Positions 7,518 through 14,109 of a DNA stretch of 16,284 nt are shown piece by piece (within the stretch, counting starts at the first letter, position 1; each line of letters begins with the position of its first letter). Made by a program: the position numbers and the translations under genes. The notes under the pieces are model-generated. The model searched no databases. It had not been told where the DNA came from and saw only the letters and a program-made list of their open reading frames with translations. The stretch comes from Actinobacteria bacterium UBA7422 (GTDB lineage Bacteria; Actinomycetota; Actinomycetes; S36-B12), in contig DKME01000101.1 in the NCBI GenBank assembly GCA_002469525.1, forward strand, positions 1-16,284. Reading direction: 5' to 3'.

Positions 7518-7990
7518 GAGCGGACTGTCTTCTCGCGCAGAGTGGCGGCGAGTTGTCGCCAAGTGTCTGCCGATAGGACAGAGCCAGCAAGTGCGCTGTC
7601 GGACTGTGAATTCTTTAGTGACGCTAGAGCGTCTTCGTCTAGGAGGTCTAGGTCAAAACCTAGGGCTTCCGAGGAGTCACCGCGTTGCACCATGAAAGAA
7701 TCCAGATGGACGGGCCGTCGTTCTTCTTTAATCTCAAGGGTTTCAGGAAGCATGTCGATCACACTGAGCAATGAAATGTTGTTCTCGGTTGCACCGATCA
7801 TAAGTTTTTTTCCGCCTACCTCAACGAGTAGCAGGCTGCCTTTGCGGCTTACCGGAATCTTCGACAAGACTTGTATCGTCGCTGAATTTGTAGGGCTTAT
7901 GCGCTTTTTAGCGCGGGCTAGGCCCCAGATGAGTCCCACAACAATGGCGAGCGCAACAACGAGCTTGATAACGAGCGATAAAGTATCCAT
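7514..7990 (-). CDS. fliO: Flagellar biosynthesis protein FliO
   Basis: This encodes 158 residues. FliO is a small membrane protein that helps FliP assemble and is not part of the finished gate. One membrane helix covers about residues 5-24, followed by basic residues (A-R-A-K-K-R). The conserved FliO domain follows, with I-Q-V-L-S-K-I-P-V-S-R-K-G-S-L-L-L-V-E-V-G-G-K-K-L-M-I-G split over about 39-67. The C-terminal 80 residues are acidic and not conserved. A TTG at 7993 directly precedes ATG 7990; the ATG is preferred. The ribosome site is weak (AAGTGA, 6 bases upstream), consistent with coupling to fliN 22 bases away. The stop overlaps the fliP start as GTGA. Confidence 0.88.
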   Translation of the reverse strand: MDTLSLVIKLVVALAIVVGLIWGLARAKKRISPTNSATIQVLSKIPVSRKGSLLLVEVGGKKLMIGATENNISLLSVIDMLPETLEIKEERRPVHLDSFMVQRGDSSEALGFDLDLLDEDALASLKNSQSDSALAGSVLSADTWRQLAATLREKTVRS

Positions 7991-8012
7991 CAATTCACTT
8001 ATTCGGCTTGAA

Positions 8013-8789
8013 TCAATCCGTTGCTACGACTGAGGTGACCCGGAACCCGAACTGATCGTCCACGACAACAATTTCGCCGCGGGCCAGCAAGGTGCCGTTG
8101 ATGAACATGTCAAGGGGTGAGCCCACCTCGCGGTCGAGTTCCACGATCTGCCCAGGTTGTAGTTGCAGCAATTGACCAATGGGTAGTGAGGTTCGACCCA
8201 CTTCAATTGTGACTTCCATCTGCACACCAGCAAGAGCATCCATTTGCTTAGGGGTACTCAGCGGGTTAAAGGTCGGAGCAGCCTGAGCAGGTGCTGGTGG
8301 AGCAGCAGCCGGAGCAGCAGCCTCCGGCTCAGCGGGAGCAGGTTCAGCGGGAGCAGCAGCCTCAGTAGCCGGGGCGACGAACAGCAGTACCGCCCCTACA
8401 ACCGCGCCGTCTACCAGGAGCGGCACACTCACGTCTGGAGCAATTGTGGGTGCACCCGAAGCCGGCGCTGGAGCTCCAATTTCTGAATCCATCACTTGGG
8501 ACATGGAATCCATGGCTGATTCAAGTTCTTCGACCAAGGCCTCAGAAGTGGTGATGTCTGGACTCGCACCCTCGAGGAGCGCGACCATCAGATTTCCGTT
8601 GATCGAGCCTTCCACTGAGACAACGGCCAGCGAAGTGGTGGAGGTGATCTCAATGTCCAGTGGGGTGAGCGATGGTTCACCCGATGCGACGACCGATGTC
8701 ACGGATAGGGCATCGCACAATCCAGACATGGACATGCGCATCTGTTCCATAATGAGGGCCAGTTGGCCCTCGTTGTTACCAACGGTCAT
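8013..8789 (-). CDS. fliN: Flagellar motor switch protein FliN, long FliY-type with extra N-terminal domain
   Basis: This encodes 258 residues, about twice the length of a simple FliN. The C-terminal 75 residues (about 184-258) are the FliN/SpoA domain: a V-x-M-E-V-T-I-E-V-G strand, P-I-G-Q-L-L-Q-L-Q-P-G-Q-I-V-E-L-D, then N-G-x-L-L-A-R-G-E-I-V-V-V. Residues about 141-180 are an Ala/Pro/Glu linker. Residues 1-140 form a separate domain with alternating strands and helices and the pattern V-S-V-E-G-S-I-N-G-N-L-M, followed by an acidic helix E-A-L-V-E-E-L-E. This resembles a worn CheC/CheX fold, as in the FliY proteins of Bacillus and Thermotoga. I see no clear phosphatase signature. FliN with FliM makes the C ring that sets rotation direction and docks the export ATPase. 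ATG 8789 has GGGAG 5 bases upstream. Confidence 0.92.
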   Translation of the reverse strand: MTVGNNEGQLALIMEQMRMSMSGLCDALSVTSVVASGEPSLTPLDIEITSTTSLAVVSVEGSINGNLMVALLEGASPDITTSEALVEELESAMDSMSQVMDSEIGAPAPASGAPTIAPDVSVPLLVDGAVVGAVLLFVAPATEAAAPAEPAPAEPEAAAPAAAPPAPAQAAPTFNPLSTPKQMDALAGVQMEVTIEVGRTSLPIGQLLQLQPGQIVELDREVGSPLDMFINGTLLARGEIVVVDDQFGFRVTSVVATD

Positions 8790-8806
8790 ATCGACTCCCT
8801 ATTTGG

Positions 8807-9754
8807 TTAAATAACTCGGAATGCTGCTTGAGTGCCTTCGCCACCAAGAAGCGCGTGCGCGAACACGACACCGTGGCTGGTGACTTCCCACGGTGAGTCC
8901 GGTGAATGGCCAAGACGGAAAACATCGCCAACCGAGATGTTGGCAAAATCGGCCAACCGACCCTGAATGGGCCGCAGGCGTACAGACACGGTCACGGGGG
9001 CCAGGCGAAGGCGCGCCTCGAGATCTGCGGTGAAGTCGCGGTTTTTCGCCCCACCCTTTTCGGCCTGTCGCTCCGCGAGGGTGGCGTCCAGGGACGGTAG
9101 GACGGGGGCAAGTGGCAAGGCAAGCATTGTTTTGAACTCTTGCTCCTTGATTTCCATTCGGAAGGTCGCGACCAGCATTTGGTCGCCGTGGGAGCCGGCA
9201 TGGGCGAGTTCAGGAGTGGAAAATTGGCCGGTGAGGACGGGAAACCAGGTGATGATTCCGTCAAAACTAAATCGCAGGGCGCCGGCAAGGCTGCTGCCCA
9301 GATCGCCAATGAGCATGTTTTCGATTTCCGTCAAACCTCGCTGGGGTTGATCGTCGTCTCCGGGACCGCCCAGGGGAAGGTCAACGGCGAGCATGGCAAA
9401 GTTCAGGGGCAGGTGAATCATTCCCGCTGAATTCAGGGGATTAAGGGAGGTGGCCAGTAGCACTGTTTCTTCGGGGAGTGAGTTAATAAAGCTCGCATAG
9501 GTTATTTGCTGCAGGGATTCCAGGTCGTGGGAGCAGGAAGCCCGCAACTTCGAGGTGATTACCGAGGCGGTTTGGTCGGCGTAGGCCTCTAAGCCCTGTT
9601 CGAGTAACCGCTGGTGATCCCGGGTGAACTTGGATGGATTTCTAAAGTCATAGGTCTCAGTCGATGCGCCGCCAGCGCGATTTCGGGCAGATGTATTTGC
9701 GACCACGAAGGACTTATCGTCTGCTGAGCAGGTTAACTGAGTGATTCGCCACAA
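8807..9754 (-). CDS. fliM: Flagellar motor switch protein FliM
   Basis: This encodes up to 315 residues. FliM joins the MS ring to the C ring and in most bacteria receives CheY-P. Visible are the Y-D-F-R-N-P-S-K-F-T entry motif (about 35-44), the middle CheC-like domain with L-G-G-P-G (128-132) and L-T-E-I-E (141-145), and a C-terminal SpoA domain (about 250-315) with I-S-V-G-D-V-F-R-L and a final A-F-R-V-I. The N-terminal CheY-binding motif (L-S-Q-x-E-I-D-x-L-L) is absent, and I could not find it in any frame of the 120-base gap upstream. The start is uncertain. TTG 9754 is the first possible codon after an in-frame stop, and GTG 9706 is an alternative; neither has a good ribosome site. No sigma28 motif precedes it. 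Confidence 0.93.
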   Translation of the reverse strand: MWRITQLTCSADDKSFVVANTSARNRAGGASTETYDFRNPSKFTRDHQRLLEQGLEAYADQTASVITSKLRASCSHDLESLQQITYASFINSLPEETVLLATSLNPLNSAGMIHLPLNFAMLAVDLPLGGPGDDDQPQRGLTEIENMLIGDLGSSLAGALRFSFDGIITWFPVLTGQFSTPELAHAGSHGDQMLVATFRMEIKEQEFKTMLALPLAPVLPSLDATLAERQAEKGGAKNRDFTADLEARLRLAPVTVSVRLRPIQGRLADFANISVGDVFRLGHSPDSPWEVTSHGVVFAHALLGGEGTQAAFRVI

Positions 9755-9874
9755 AAAGGTGGATCAAATTTGGGAAGATCGGGCCGGTTCCTTCCAGCCT
9801 TTCCACCCTCGAGCCCTGAAAACCAGTAGCCCGAGATCATGGGTCGCATTTCATCCGTGGCGACCGGGTCAGTG

Positions 9875-10330
9875 TTACTGCATTACGAACTCCGTGAAGT
9901 AGATATCGGTCACCTGGGGGCCATAGCTTTCGGTCACCAGTTCGATTAACTGCTCTTTGAGCTGGCTGCGACCGGTGCCGCCGACTAATTGCTGGATATC
10001 CTGGTCGCTAAAGACCTCAATGGCGGCATCAAGGGCCATGGAGCCATCGAGCTCGGCGTCGCCGTCCGCGAGGGTGGTTTGCAGTGCCATTCCGAGCTTG
10101 AGGAAACGATCGTTCTTAAGATTAATGAAAATAGGCTCGAGTTTGATGACCTCGCCTTTATCTATTGCCGCAACGGCAACAGGTTGGACGCTTGCGGGCG
10201 CCTCTGAGGACCCATTTCCGAGATACATATACACGCCGGCCCCGATCAGCAGGACAGCCAGCACAACAACAACTATCCGCAGCCGTGAGCCCTTGTCGCC
10301 ATCTTCTGAGCCGGACTTCTTTCTAGCCAT
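9875..10330 (-). CDS. fliL: Flagellar basal body-associated protein FliL
   Basis: This encodes 151 residues. FliL is a single-pass membrane protein that surrounds or supports the stator and affects torque. A short basic N-terminal tail is followed by a membrane helix at about 18-37. A low-complexity spacer leads to the extracytoplasmic FliL domain, with the L-E-P-I-F-I-N-L strand, R-F-L-K-L-G-M-A-L-Q, and the C-terminal V-T-D-I-Y-F-T-E-F-V-M-Q, a typical family ending. ATG 10330 is preceded by GGAGG with a 6-base spacer, one of the strongest ribosome sites here. A sigma28-like promoter lies in the 66-base gap after motB. The next gene, fliM, is 120 bases away. Confidence 0.95.
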   Translation of the reverse strand: MARKKSGSEDGDKGSRLRIVVVVLAVLLIGAGVYMYLGNGSSEAPASVQPVAVAAIDKGEVIKLEPIFINLKNDRFLKLGMALQTTLADGDAELDGSMALDAAIEVFSDQDIQQLVGGTGRSQLKEQLIELVTESYGPQVTDIYFTEFVMQ

Positions 10331-10348
10331 GATTTTCCTCCATGGGGT

Positions 10349-10375
10349 TAATCGGCTTTCCGAACCGAATCTTGA
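10349..10375 (-). promoter_or_regulatory. Candidate sigma28-type promoter of fliL
   Basis: The minus strand has TCAAGATT (10375-10368), exactly 11 bases, then GCCGATTA (10356-10349). This is the same element and spacing as before flbD and flhA. The expected start is near 10342, leaving a very short leader of about 12 bases that would begin at the GGAGG ribosome site of fliL. It lies between motB and fliL, outside coding sequence. Confidence 0.68.
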
Positions 10376-10396
10376 GCGAACTGAGTGTTATTTGCT

Positions 10397-11326
10397 TCAC
10401 TGTCCGTTGTTTCCATTAGATATCTCGCTTGCGACCCGCGCTCCGTCGAGGAGGGACCGTTGTTCATCGGTCAGACCGCTGGCCAACACGATCGCAACTC
10501 GCCGGTTGAGTCGAAGGTGATCCGGGTCAGACTCGGGGACCAGCGGTGAAGTGTCCGCGTAGCCGGCAACATGCATTCTGGATCGGGCAACTTCCCCTTC
10601 GGAGTTGAGGAACCGGGCTACCGCTCCAGCACGCGCGCTGGAGAGCTCCCAGTCGCTGGGGAAGTTGATCGGCTGCACGGGAGCCGTGTTGGTGTGGCCT
10701 TCAACAATCAGCTGGGATCCGGAGTCTTTGATTGCTGGAATAAGCGCCCTGATGGCATCGGAACCGCCGGACTGCAAGGTGGCGCTGTGGGGCGGGAAGA
10801 TTACGTCGTCAACCAGGAGGGTCACCACCAGCCCGCGCTCTTCTCGGCTCAGTACCACCTTGCCGGAAAGCCCCGCAGAGCTCACGGCGCTGGCGAGGGC
10901 CAGTTCTGCCTTGTTCAGGGTGGCCTGGTCGGCAGCCTCGGCCGCTACCGCAGCCTGAACCGCAAGACTGGCCTTGACCCCATCGACGGTGTCTGGCGTA
11001 GACATTGCGGTCGAAACCTGTTCTTGCAATCTGGGCATGATGTCTGGAACCACGATTGCGGGGACATCGACCGGCGGGGTCGAGTTCAAGGTCACGTTAT
11101 CTCCAGCCTCGGGCAAAATGCTGTCATTGCCATCGGAGACGTTTATGACCGTGCCGAAGGCAACGGCCAGGGAAGTGGAGAGTTCATCGAACTTTTTCTG
11201 GTTGACCTGACTGATGGCGAACAGGAGCACGAACAGGGCGAATAGCAGGGTGACCATGTCGGCATAGGAAATAAGCCACCTTTCGTGGTTCTCGTGTTCC
11301 TGCTCAATATGCCGCCGGTTGGTCAA
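10397..11326 (-). CDS. motB: Flagellar stator protein MotB
   Basis: This encodes 309 residues. MotB pairs with MotA to make the ion-driven stator and anchors it to peptidoglycan. A polar N-terminal tail precedes one membrane helix (about 18-40) with S-Y-A-D-M-V-T-L-L; Asp23 is the essential ion-carrying residue. A linker rich in acidic and Ala residues follows. The OmpA-like peptidoglycan-binding domain covers about 165-285, with V-E-G-H-T-N-T-A-P, L-S-x-x-R-A and N-R-R-V-A-I-V. Whether it uses protons or sodium cannot be judged reliably by eye. The start is TTG 11326, two bases after the motA stop, with AGAAGG 10 bases upstream; no ATG precedes the membrane helix. It is transcribed with motA, and a promoter for fliL lies just after its stop. 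Confidence 0.96.
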   Translation of the reverse strand: MTNRRHIEQEHENHERWLISYADMVTLLFALFVLLFAISQVNQKKFDELSTSLAVAFGTVINVSDGNDSILPEAGDNVTLNSTPPVDVPAIVVPDIMPRLQEQVSTAMSTPDTVDGVKASLAVQAAVAAEAADQATLNKAELALASAVSSAGLSGKVVLSREERGLVVTLLVDDVIFPPHSATLQSGGSDAIRALIPAIKDSGSQLIVEGHTNTAPVQPINFPSDWELSSARAGAVARFLNSEGEVARSRMHVAGYADTSPLVPESDPDHLRLNRRVAIVLASGLTDEQRSLLDGARVASEISNGNNGQ

Positions 11327-11328
11327 GG

Positions 11329-12102
11329 TCAGGCTGCCTTCTCAAGATCCTGCAGTACGTCGGCCGGGAGGAGCGCACGGAGCCGGCGCTCCACCATGCG
11401 TGGGTTCGCACCGGCCTGAATGGCCAAAATTCCCTCAATGATTACCTCGCCCTGCGTTGTTCTGAGGTCATTGAGCAGTTTCATCTTGCTTGCGATCGGC
11501 AGCCAGAAGACGTTTGCGGAGAGCACGCCCCACATGGCGGCAACGAAGGCGGCGGCAATTAACCCACCGAGTTCGTCCGGGTTGGCGAGGTTGCCAAGGA
11601 CGGTGACCAGACCGAGGATCGTGCCGATAATTCCAATGGTGGGGGCGTAACCACCCATATCAGTGAACAGTTTTGCCTGGCGTCCGCCGTACACCGTTTC
11701 ACTGTACAGTTCTGCCTCGAGGATTCTGCCGAGATCTCCTGGATCGGTGCCGTCGATTGCGAGTTCGAGCCCTCGACGCAGCAGAGGATCCTCAATCTCA
11801 CTGACCGTGGCCTCCAGTGAGAGTAATCCGTCGCGGCGGGCGATATTGGCGCATTCCACGAGGGTTTCCAACAGACTTTCATACTTTGGTGTCGCCGCAA
11901 CGAGTGCTTTGCCGGCGCCTTTTAATGATGCAACGAATAATTTGCCCGACATTCCAGCGGCTCCCACGGCAAAAGTGCCACCGAAGACCAGAATTAGAGG
12001 GGCCAAAAGCAAAATGGACGTGGGGGATCCGCCCTCAAGAATGAGGACGACCATGACAATGATGAAGGCCAGAATTACGCCAATAAGCGTTATTGGATCC
12101 AC
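11329..12102 (-). CDS. motA: Flagellar stator protein MotA
   Basis: This encodes 257 residues with four expected membrane helices at about 4-22, 28-47, 151-170 and 182-203. It is the stator subunit that pushes on FliG. The key cytoplasmic charges are present in A-R-R-D-G-L-L-S-L-E (R90 and E97, matching R90/E98 of E. coli). The two channel prolines are in G-Y-A-P-T-I-G (P154) and W-L-P-I-A (P202). The start is GTG 12102, two bases after the flbD stop. No clear ribosome site is visible, so translation is probably coupled to flbD. It forms a flbD-motA-motB unit driven by the promoter before flbD. Confidence 0.97.
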   Translation of the reverse strand: MDPITLIGVILAFIIVMVVLILEGGSPTSILLLAPLILVFGGTFAVGAAGMSGKLFVASLKGAGKALVAATPKYESLLETLVECANIARRDGLLSLEATVSEIEDPLLRRGLELAIDGTDPGDLGRILEAELYSETVYGGRQAKLFTDMGGYAPTIGIIGTILGLVTVLGNLANPDELGGLIAAAFVAAMWGVLSANVFWLPIASKMKLLNDLRTTQGEVIIEGILAIQAGANPRMVERRLRALLPADVLQDLEKAA

Positions 12103-12104
12103 GG

Positions 12105-12368
12105 TTATCGACGCGGATTCATTGAAATAACATTCGGGCCGGACGCACCGGCAGGACTGTCAACGACATTAGCCACGTCCTGGGCAATGGCAAGAACGGT
12201 GGCGCGATCCAATCGAATTGAGTCGATAATTTCGGACAGGCGTTCGGTGACCATGACGTGCTTACCGTCTACGAGGGTCAACACGGTATCCGGTGATTCC
12301 TCGATTCGTTCGATCAAATCACAATTTAACGCGAACTGCTCGCCATTGAGCCTAGTTAACATAATCAC
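12105..12368 (-). CDS. flbD: FlbD family small flagellar protein
   Basis: This encodes 87 residues. FlbD of this type is a small protein found between flgE and motA in many Gram-positive bacteria; its role is not well defined. It is distinct from the Caulobacter sigma54 activator also named FlbD. The conserved pattern M-I-x-L-T-R-L-N-G-x-x-F-x-L-N, D-L-I-E-R-I-E-E-S-P-D-T-V-L-T-L and G-K-H-V-M-V-T-E is clear in residues 1-50. The frame is open upstream as far as 12563, but that 65-residue extension has no family similarity and runs across hairpins and a promoter. GTG 12368 is chosen because it gives the family N terminus and has AAGGAG 8 bases upstream. The C-terminal 30 residues are variable. 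Confidence 0.9.
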   Translation of the reverse strand: MIMLTRLNGEQFALNCDLIERIEESPDTVLTLVDGKHVMVTERLSEIIDSIRLDRATVLAIAQDVANVVDSPAGASGPNVISMNPRR

Positions 12369-12376
12369 GGTGCCTG

Positions 12377-12382
12377 CTCCTT
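12377..12382 (-). promoter_or_regulatory. Ribosome binding site deciding the flbD start
   Basis: AAGGAG on the minus strand lies 8 bases before GTG 12368 and 14 bases before the next in-frame ATG 12362. Spacing favours the GTG, which also gives the family's M-I-x-L-T start. Confidence 0.55.
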
Positions 12383-12409
12383 CCATGAGTCTAGTGGCTC
12401 CCAACAGTG

Positions 12410-12436
12410 TAATCGGCAGAAATAGCATCCACTTAA
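12410..12436 (-). promoter_or_regulatory. Candidate sigma28-type promoter of flbD-motA-motB
   Basis: The minus strand has TTAAGTGG (12436-12429), exactly 11 bases, then GCCGATTA (12417-12410). The first element shares seven of eight bases with that of flhA. Transcription would start near 12403, giving a leader of about 35 bases that contains the flbD ribosome site. It follows directly after the flgE hairpins, so a new transcript starts here. Confidence 0.72.
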
Positions 12437-12480
12437 GGTGTGATGGTCTAGAAGAGACCCAAAAGGCCCAAAACCCGGCG

Positions 12481-12500
12481 CGGCAGCCGTGAAGCTGCCG
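12481..12500 (-). terminator. Second hairpin downstream of flgE
   Basis: CGGCAGC (12481-12487) and GCTGCCG (12494-12500) form a 7-bp perfect GC-rich stem with a 6-base loop. On the minus strand it is followed after 7 bases by TTTT and again a few bases later by TTTT. The T runs are short and offset, so termination is likely but not textbook. It works with the larger hairpin just upstream in the transcript. Confidence 0.5.
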
Positions 12501-12510
12501 GTGGACAAGG

Positions 12511-12553
12511 ATTCTGGGTGGGCGGGCACCACTGGCACCCACCCACCCAGAAT
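12511..12553 (-). terminator. Strong hairpin downstream of flgE
   Basis: ATTCTGGGTGGG (12511-12522) and its exact complement (12542-12553) form a 12-bp perfect stem, extended by three more G-C pairs after a mismatch. It begins 54 bases after the flgE stop. No T run follows on the minus strand, so it may be a stem-only terminator or a barrier that stabilises the abundant hook mRNA end. Confidence 0.6.
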
Positions 12554-12606
12554 CGCGAGTCAACTCGTTCTTGTGGAACTTATCAAGCTAGTGAAACATC
12601 GGTGCG

Positions 12607-13884
12607 TTAACGCTTGATGCTCATGAGCTCCTGCAGCATTTCGTCCGCCGCCGTCATTGTCCTGGAGTTCGCCGCGAACCCGCGCTGGGCCACGATCAAG
12701 TTGGTGAACTCCGAAGCCAGGTCGACGTTGGACATTTCCAGGGTTCCACCCTGGATCGATCCACGCCCACCAACGGTTGCGGCGCCAATCAGGGCCACAC
12801 CCGAGTTAACGGAGGTCCGGTAACTGGTGTCTCCGACCTTCTCCAGGCCATCGGGGTTATTGAAGGTGGCAATTGCCAGCTGCGCCAACGCCTGCTTCTG
12901 ACCATTGCTGTAGATACCGATTAGTTGGCCATCGCTGGTTGTGGTGAAGGTGGTGAGCGCACCGACACCGGCACCATTTTGTTCGGTGACGCCAAATGAA
13001 CTCGGTGCCGAGTACTGGGTGAGACCGGAGATATCTACTTCGAAGTTGGCGACCGGGACCGCCACAACTGCGGGGGGACCCGCTGCGGCAGCAACGGCAG
13101 GCCGGTTGAGTACGGCAATTGGGGAAGCCGTGGTCAGGACACCGTTGGCATCAAAGGCGATCGGGATTGCAGCTCCGGCATCTCCACCGGGTGCTGTCAA
13201 GGTAACGTTCCAGGCACCGTCCCCAACGGCCGAGCCTGCCGTCTTGGTGAAGGTGGCGGTGGTTTGACTCTCTGCTCCGAGAACGTCGTAGGTGGTGATG
13301 GAACTTATGACCGTTGTACCAGCAGCCGCAGTGGCCGAAAGGTTACCGGCCATTTTCATGGTGGTGCTGGATACCGCCGGCAGTAAGGTCGCCACCGGCA
13401 AGGTGACATCTTGGGGGGCGGCATTGGGATTAACAACACCAGCGGCATCGGCCATGTAACCCTGAACAATGCTGCCGTCGGGTGAAACCATTCGGCCATT
13501 GGCATCAAGGGTGAAGGAACCCGCCCGGGTGAACAGGTTTTCGGTGCCATTGTTGGTGGTGAAGAAGCCAGTACCTTGGATGGCGAAATCGGTGGAGACT
13601 CCCGTTAACTGGGAGGAGCCTTGACTGAAGTTCGTTGACACGCCGGCAAGCTGAACACCGAGTCCGATCTGGACTCCGTTCACACCACCTCGCGCAGCAG
13701 CATTGGCGCCCGCAGCAACGGGTGCACCGGGGGCCTTAACCGCCTGTGAGATCACTGACTCAAAGACGGCTGTTTGAGACTTGTAACCAGACGAGTTGAC
13801 GTTGGCAATGTTGTTACCGGTGACGTCCATCATTTGTTGATGGGCGCGCAGACCGGTGATTCCTGAAAATAGGGAGCGAAGCAT
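12607..13884 (-). CDS. flgE: Flagellar hook protein FlgE
   Basis: This encodes 425 residues, a normal hook protein length. FlgE subunits polymerise under the FlgD cap to form the hook. The N terminus has the rod/hook family motif with M-D-V-T-G-N-N-I-A-N-V-N and S-G-Y-K (about 19-35), then S-T-D-F-A-I-Q-G-T-G-F-F. The C terminus has the matching G-x-L-E-M-S-N-V-D-L-A-S-E-F-T-N-L-I heptad region (about 382-399), ending A-D-E-M-L-Q-E-L-M. Ala/Pro/Thr-rich surface domains lie in between. The C-terminal motif marks it as a hook protein rather than a rod protein, and its length and the flgD neighbour support FlgE over FlgG. ATG 13884 has GGAGG 6 bases upstream. A 225-base leader precedes it and hairpins follow, suggesting it can be a separate transcript. 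Confidence 0.96.
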   Translation of the reverse strand: MLRSLFSGITGLRAHQQMMDVTGNNIANVNSSGYKSQTAVFESVISQAVKAPGAPVAAGANAAARGGVNGVQIGLGVQLAGVSTNFSQGSSQLTGVSTDFAIQGTGFFTTNNGTENLFTRAGSFTLDANGRMVSPDGSIVQGYMADAAGVVNPNAAPQDVTLPVATLLPAVSSTTMKMAGNLSATAAAGTTVISSITTYDVLGAESQTTATFTKTAGSAVGDGAWNVTLTAPGGDAGAAIPIAFDANGVLTTASPIAVLNRPAVAAAAGPPAVVAVPVANFEVDISGLTQYSAPSSFGVTEQNGAGVGALTTFTTTSDGQLIGIYSNGQKQALAQLAIATFNNPDGLEKVGDTSYRTSVNSGVALIGAATVGGRGSIQGGTLEMSNVDLASEFTNLIVAQRGFAANSRTMTAADEMLQELMSIKR

Positions 13885-14034
13885 TTTTTACCTCCGGTTG
13901 TTGTTGAGTTGAACCATTCGGCTCAACTACTTCTTGATCAACGCCATCCGTGGCCTCGCATTCAAAGGTTTCGCAATCCTTGGCTCTACCCTTTTTACTA
14001 CGTTTATTACGTCGTTACTAAATTTTTTTGCTCA

Positions 14035-14064
14035 ATTATGAAAATCTATTTACCTCTTACTCAA
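14035..14064 (-). promoter_or_regulatory. Possible sigma70-like promoter of flgE
   Basis: The minus strand has TTGAGT (14064-14059; four of six bases of the -35 consensus) and CATAAT (14040-14035; five of six of the -10), spaced 18 bases. The region is AT-rich, which favours melting but also makes chance matches more likely. The -35 overlaps the edge of the hairpin after flgD. Confidence 0.3.
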
Positions 14065-14092
14065 CCGCAGTTGGCCCAGGCCTAGTGCGGTT
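14063..14092 (-). terminator. Hairpin downstream of flgD
   Basis: AACCGCA (14063-14069) and TGCGGTT (14086-14092) form a 7-bp perfect stem, with further GGC/GCC pairing inside. It begins 18 bases after the flgD stop. The T run lies before the stem in the transcript, not after it, so classical intrinsic termination is doubtful. It may be a partial terminator or a processing site separating fliK-flgD from flgE. Confidence 0.4.
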
Positions 14093-14109
14093 ACTAAAAA
14101 AATGTGTCC

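Larger units (their letters stand above)
13885..14109 (-). other. AT-rich leader between flgD and flgE
   Basis: This is the longest gap inside the block. It holds, in transcript order, a T run, a GC-rich hairpin, a weak sigma70-like promoter, a very AT-rich stretch with short repeats (TTTACTACG at 13994-14002, TTTATTACG at 14003-14011 on the plus strand), and a strong ribosome site before flgE. I find no open frame with family similarity and no sigma28 motif. It probably acts as promoter plus leader for flgE. Confidence 0.5.

Noticed and set aside
7518..7562. Longer FliP from TTG 7562
   Set aside because: It would overlap fliO by 49 bases and place polar residues before the signal peptide; the GTGA overlap start is better.
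8280..8370. Repeated GCAGC/GGAGC-like units in fliN
   Set aside because: They encode the Ala/Pro/Glu linker of FliN; codon-level low complexity, not a DNA repeat element.
9730..9849. Small open frame of about 37 codons between fliL and fliM
   Set aside because: Weak ribosome site, overlaps fliM, no motif; does not contain the FliM CheY-binding sequence.
9903..9910. Minus-strand ACCGATAT near the end of fliL, a possible promoter for fliM
   Set aside because: The bases 11-18 upstream do not resemble TCAAGNNN, and the first base of the -10 is wrong.
11623..11630. Plus-strand GCCGATAA inside motA
   Set aside because: No -35 match at the right spacing and antisense to motA; treated as chance.
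12369..12563. 65-residue N-terminal extension of FlbD
   Set aside because: It spans a terminator hairpin and the promoter, and has no family similarity; GTG 12368 with its ribosome site gives the family N terminus.
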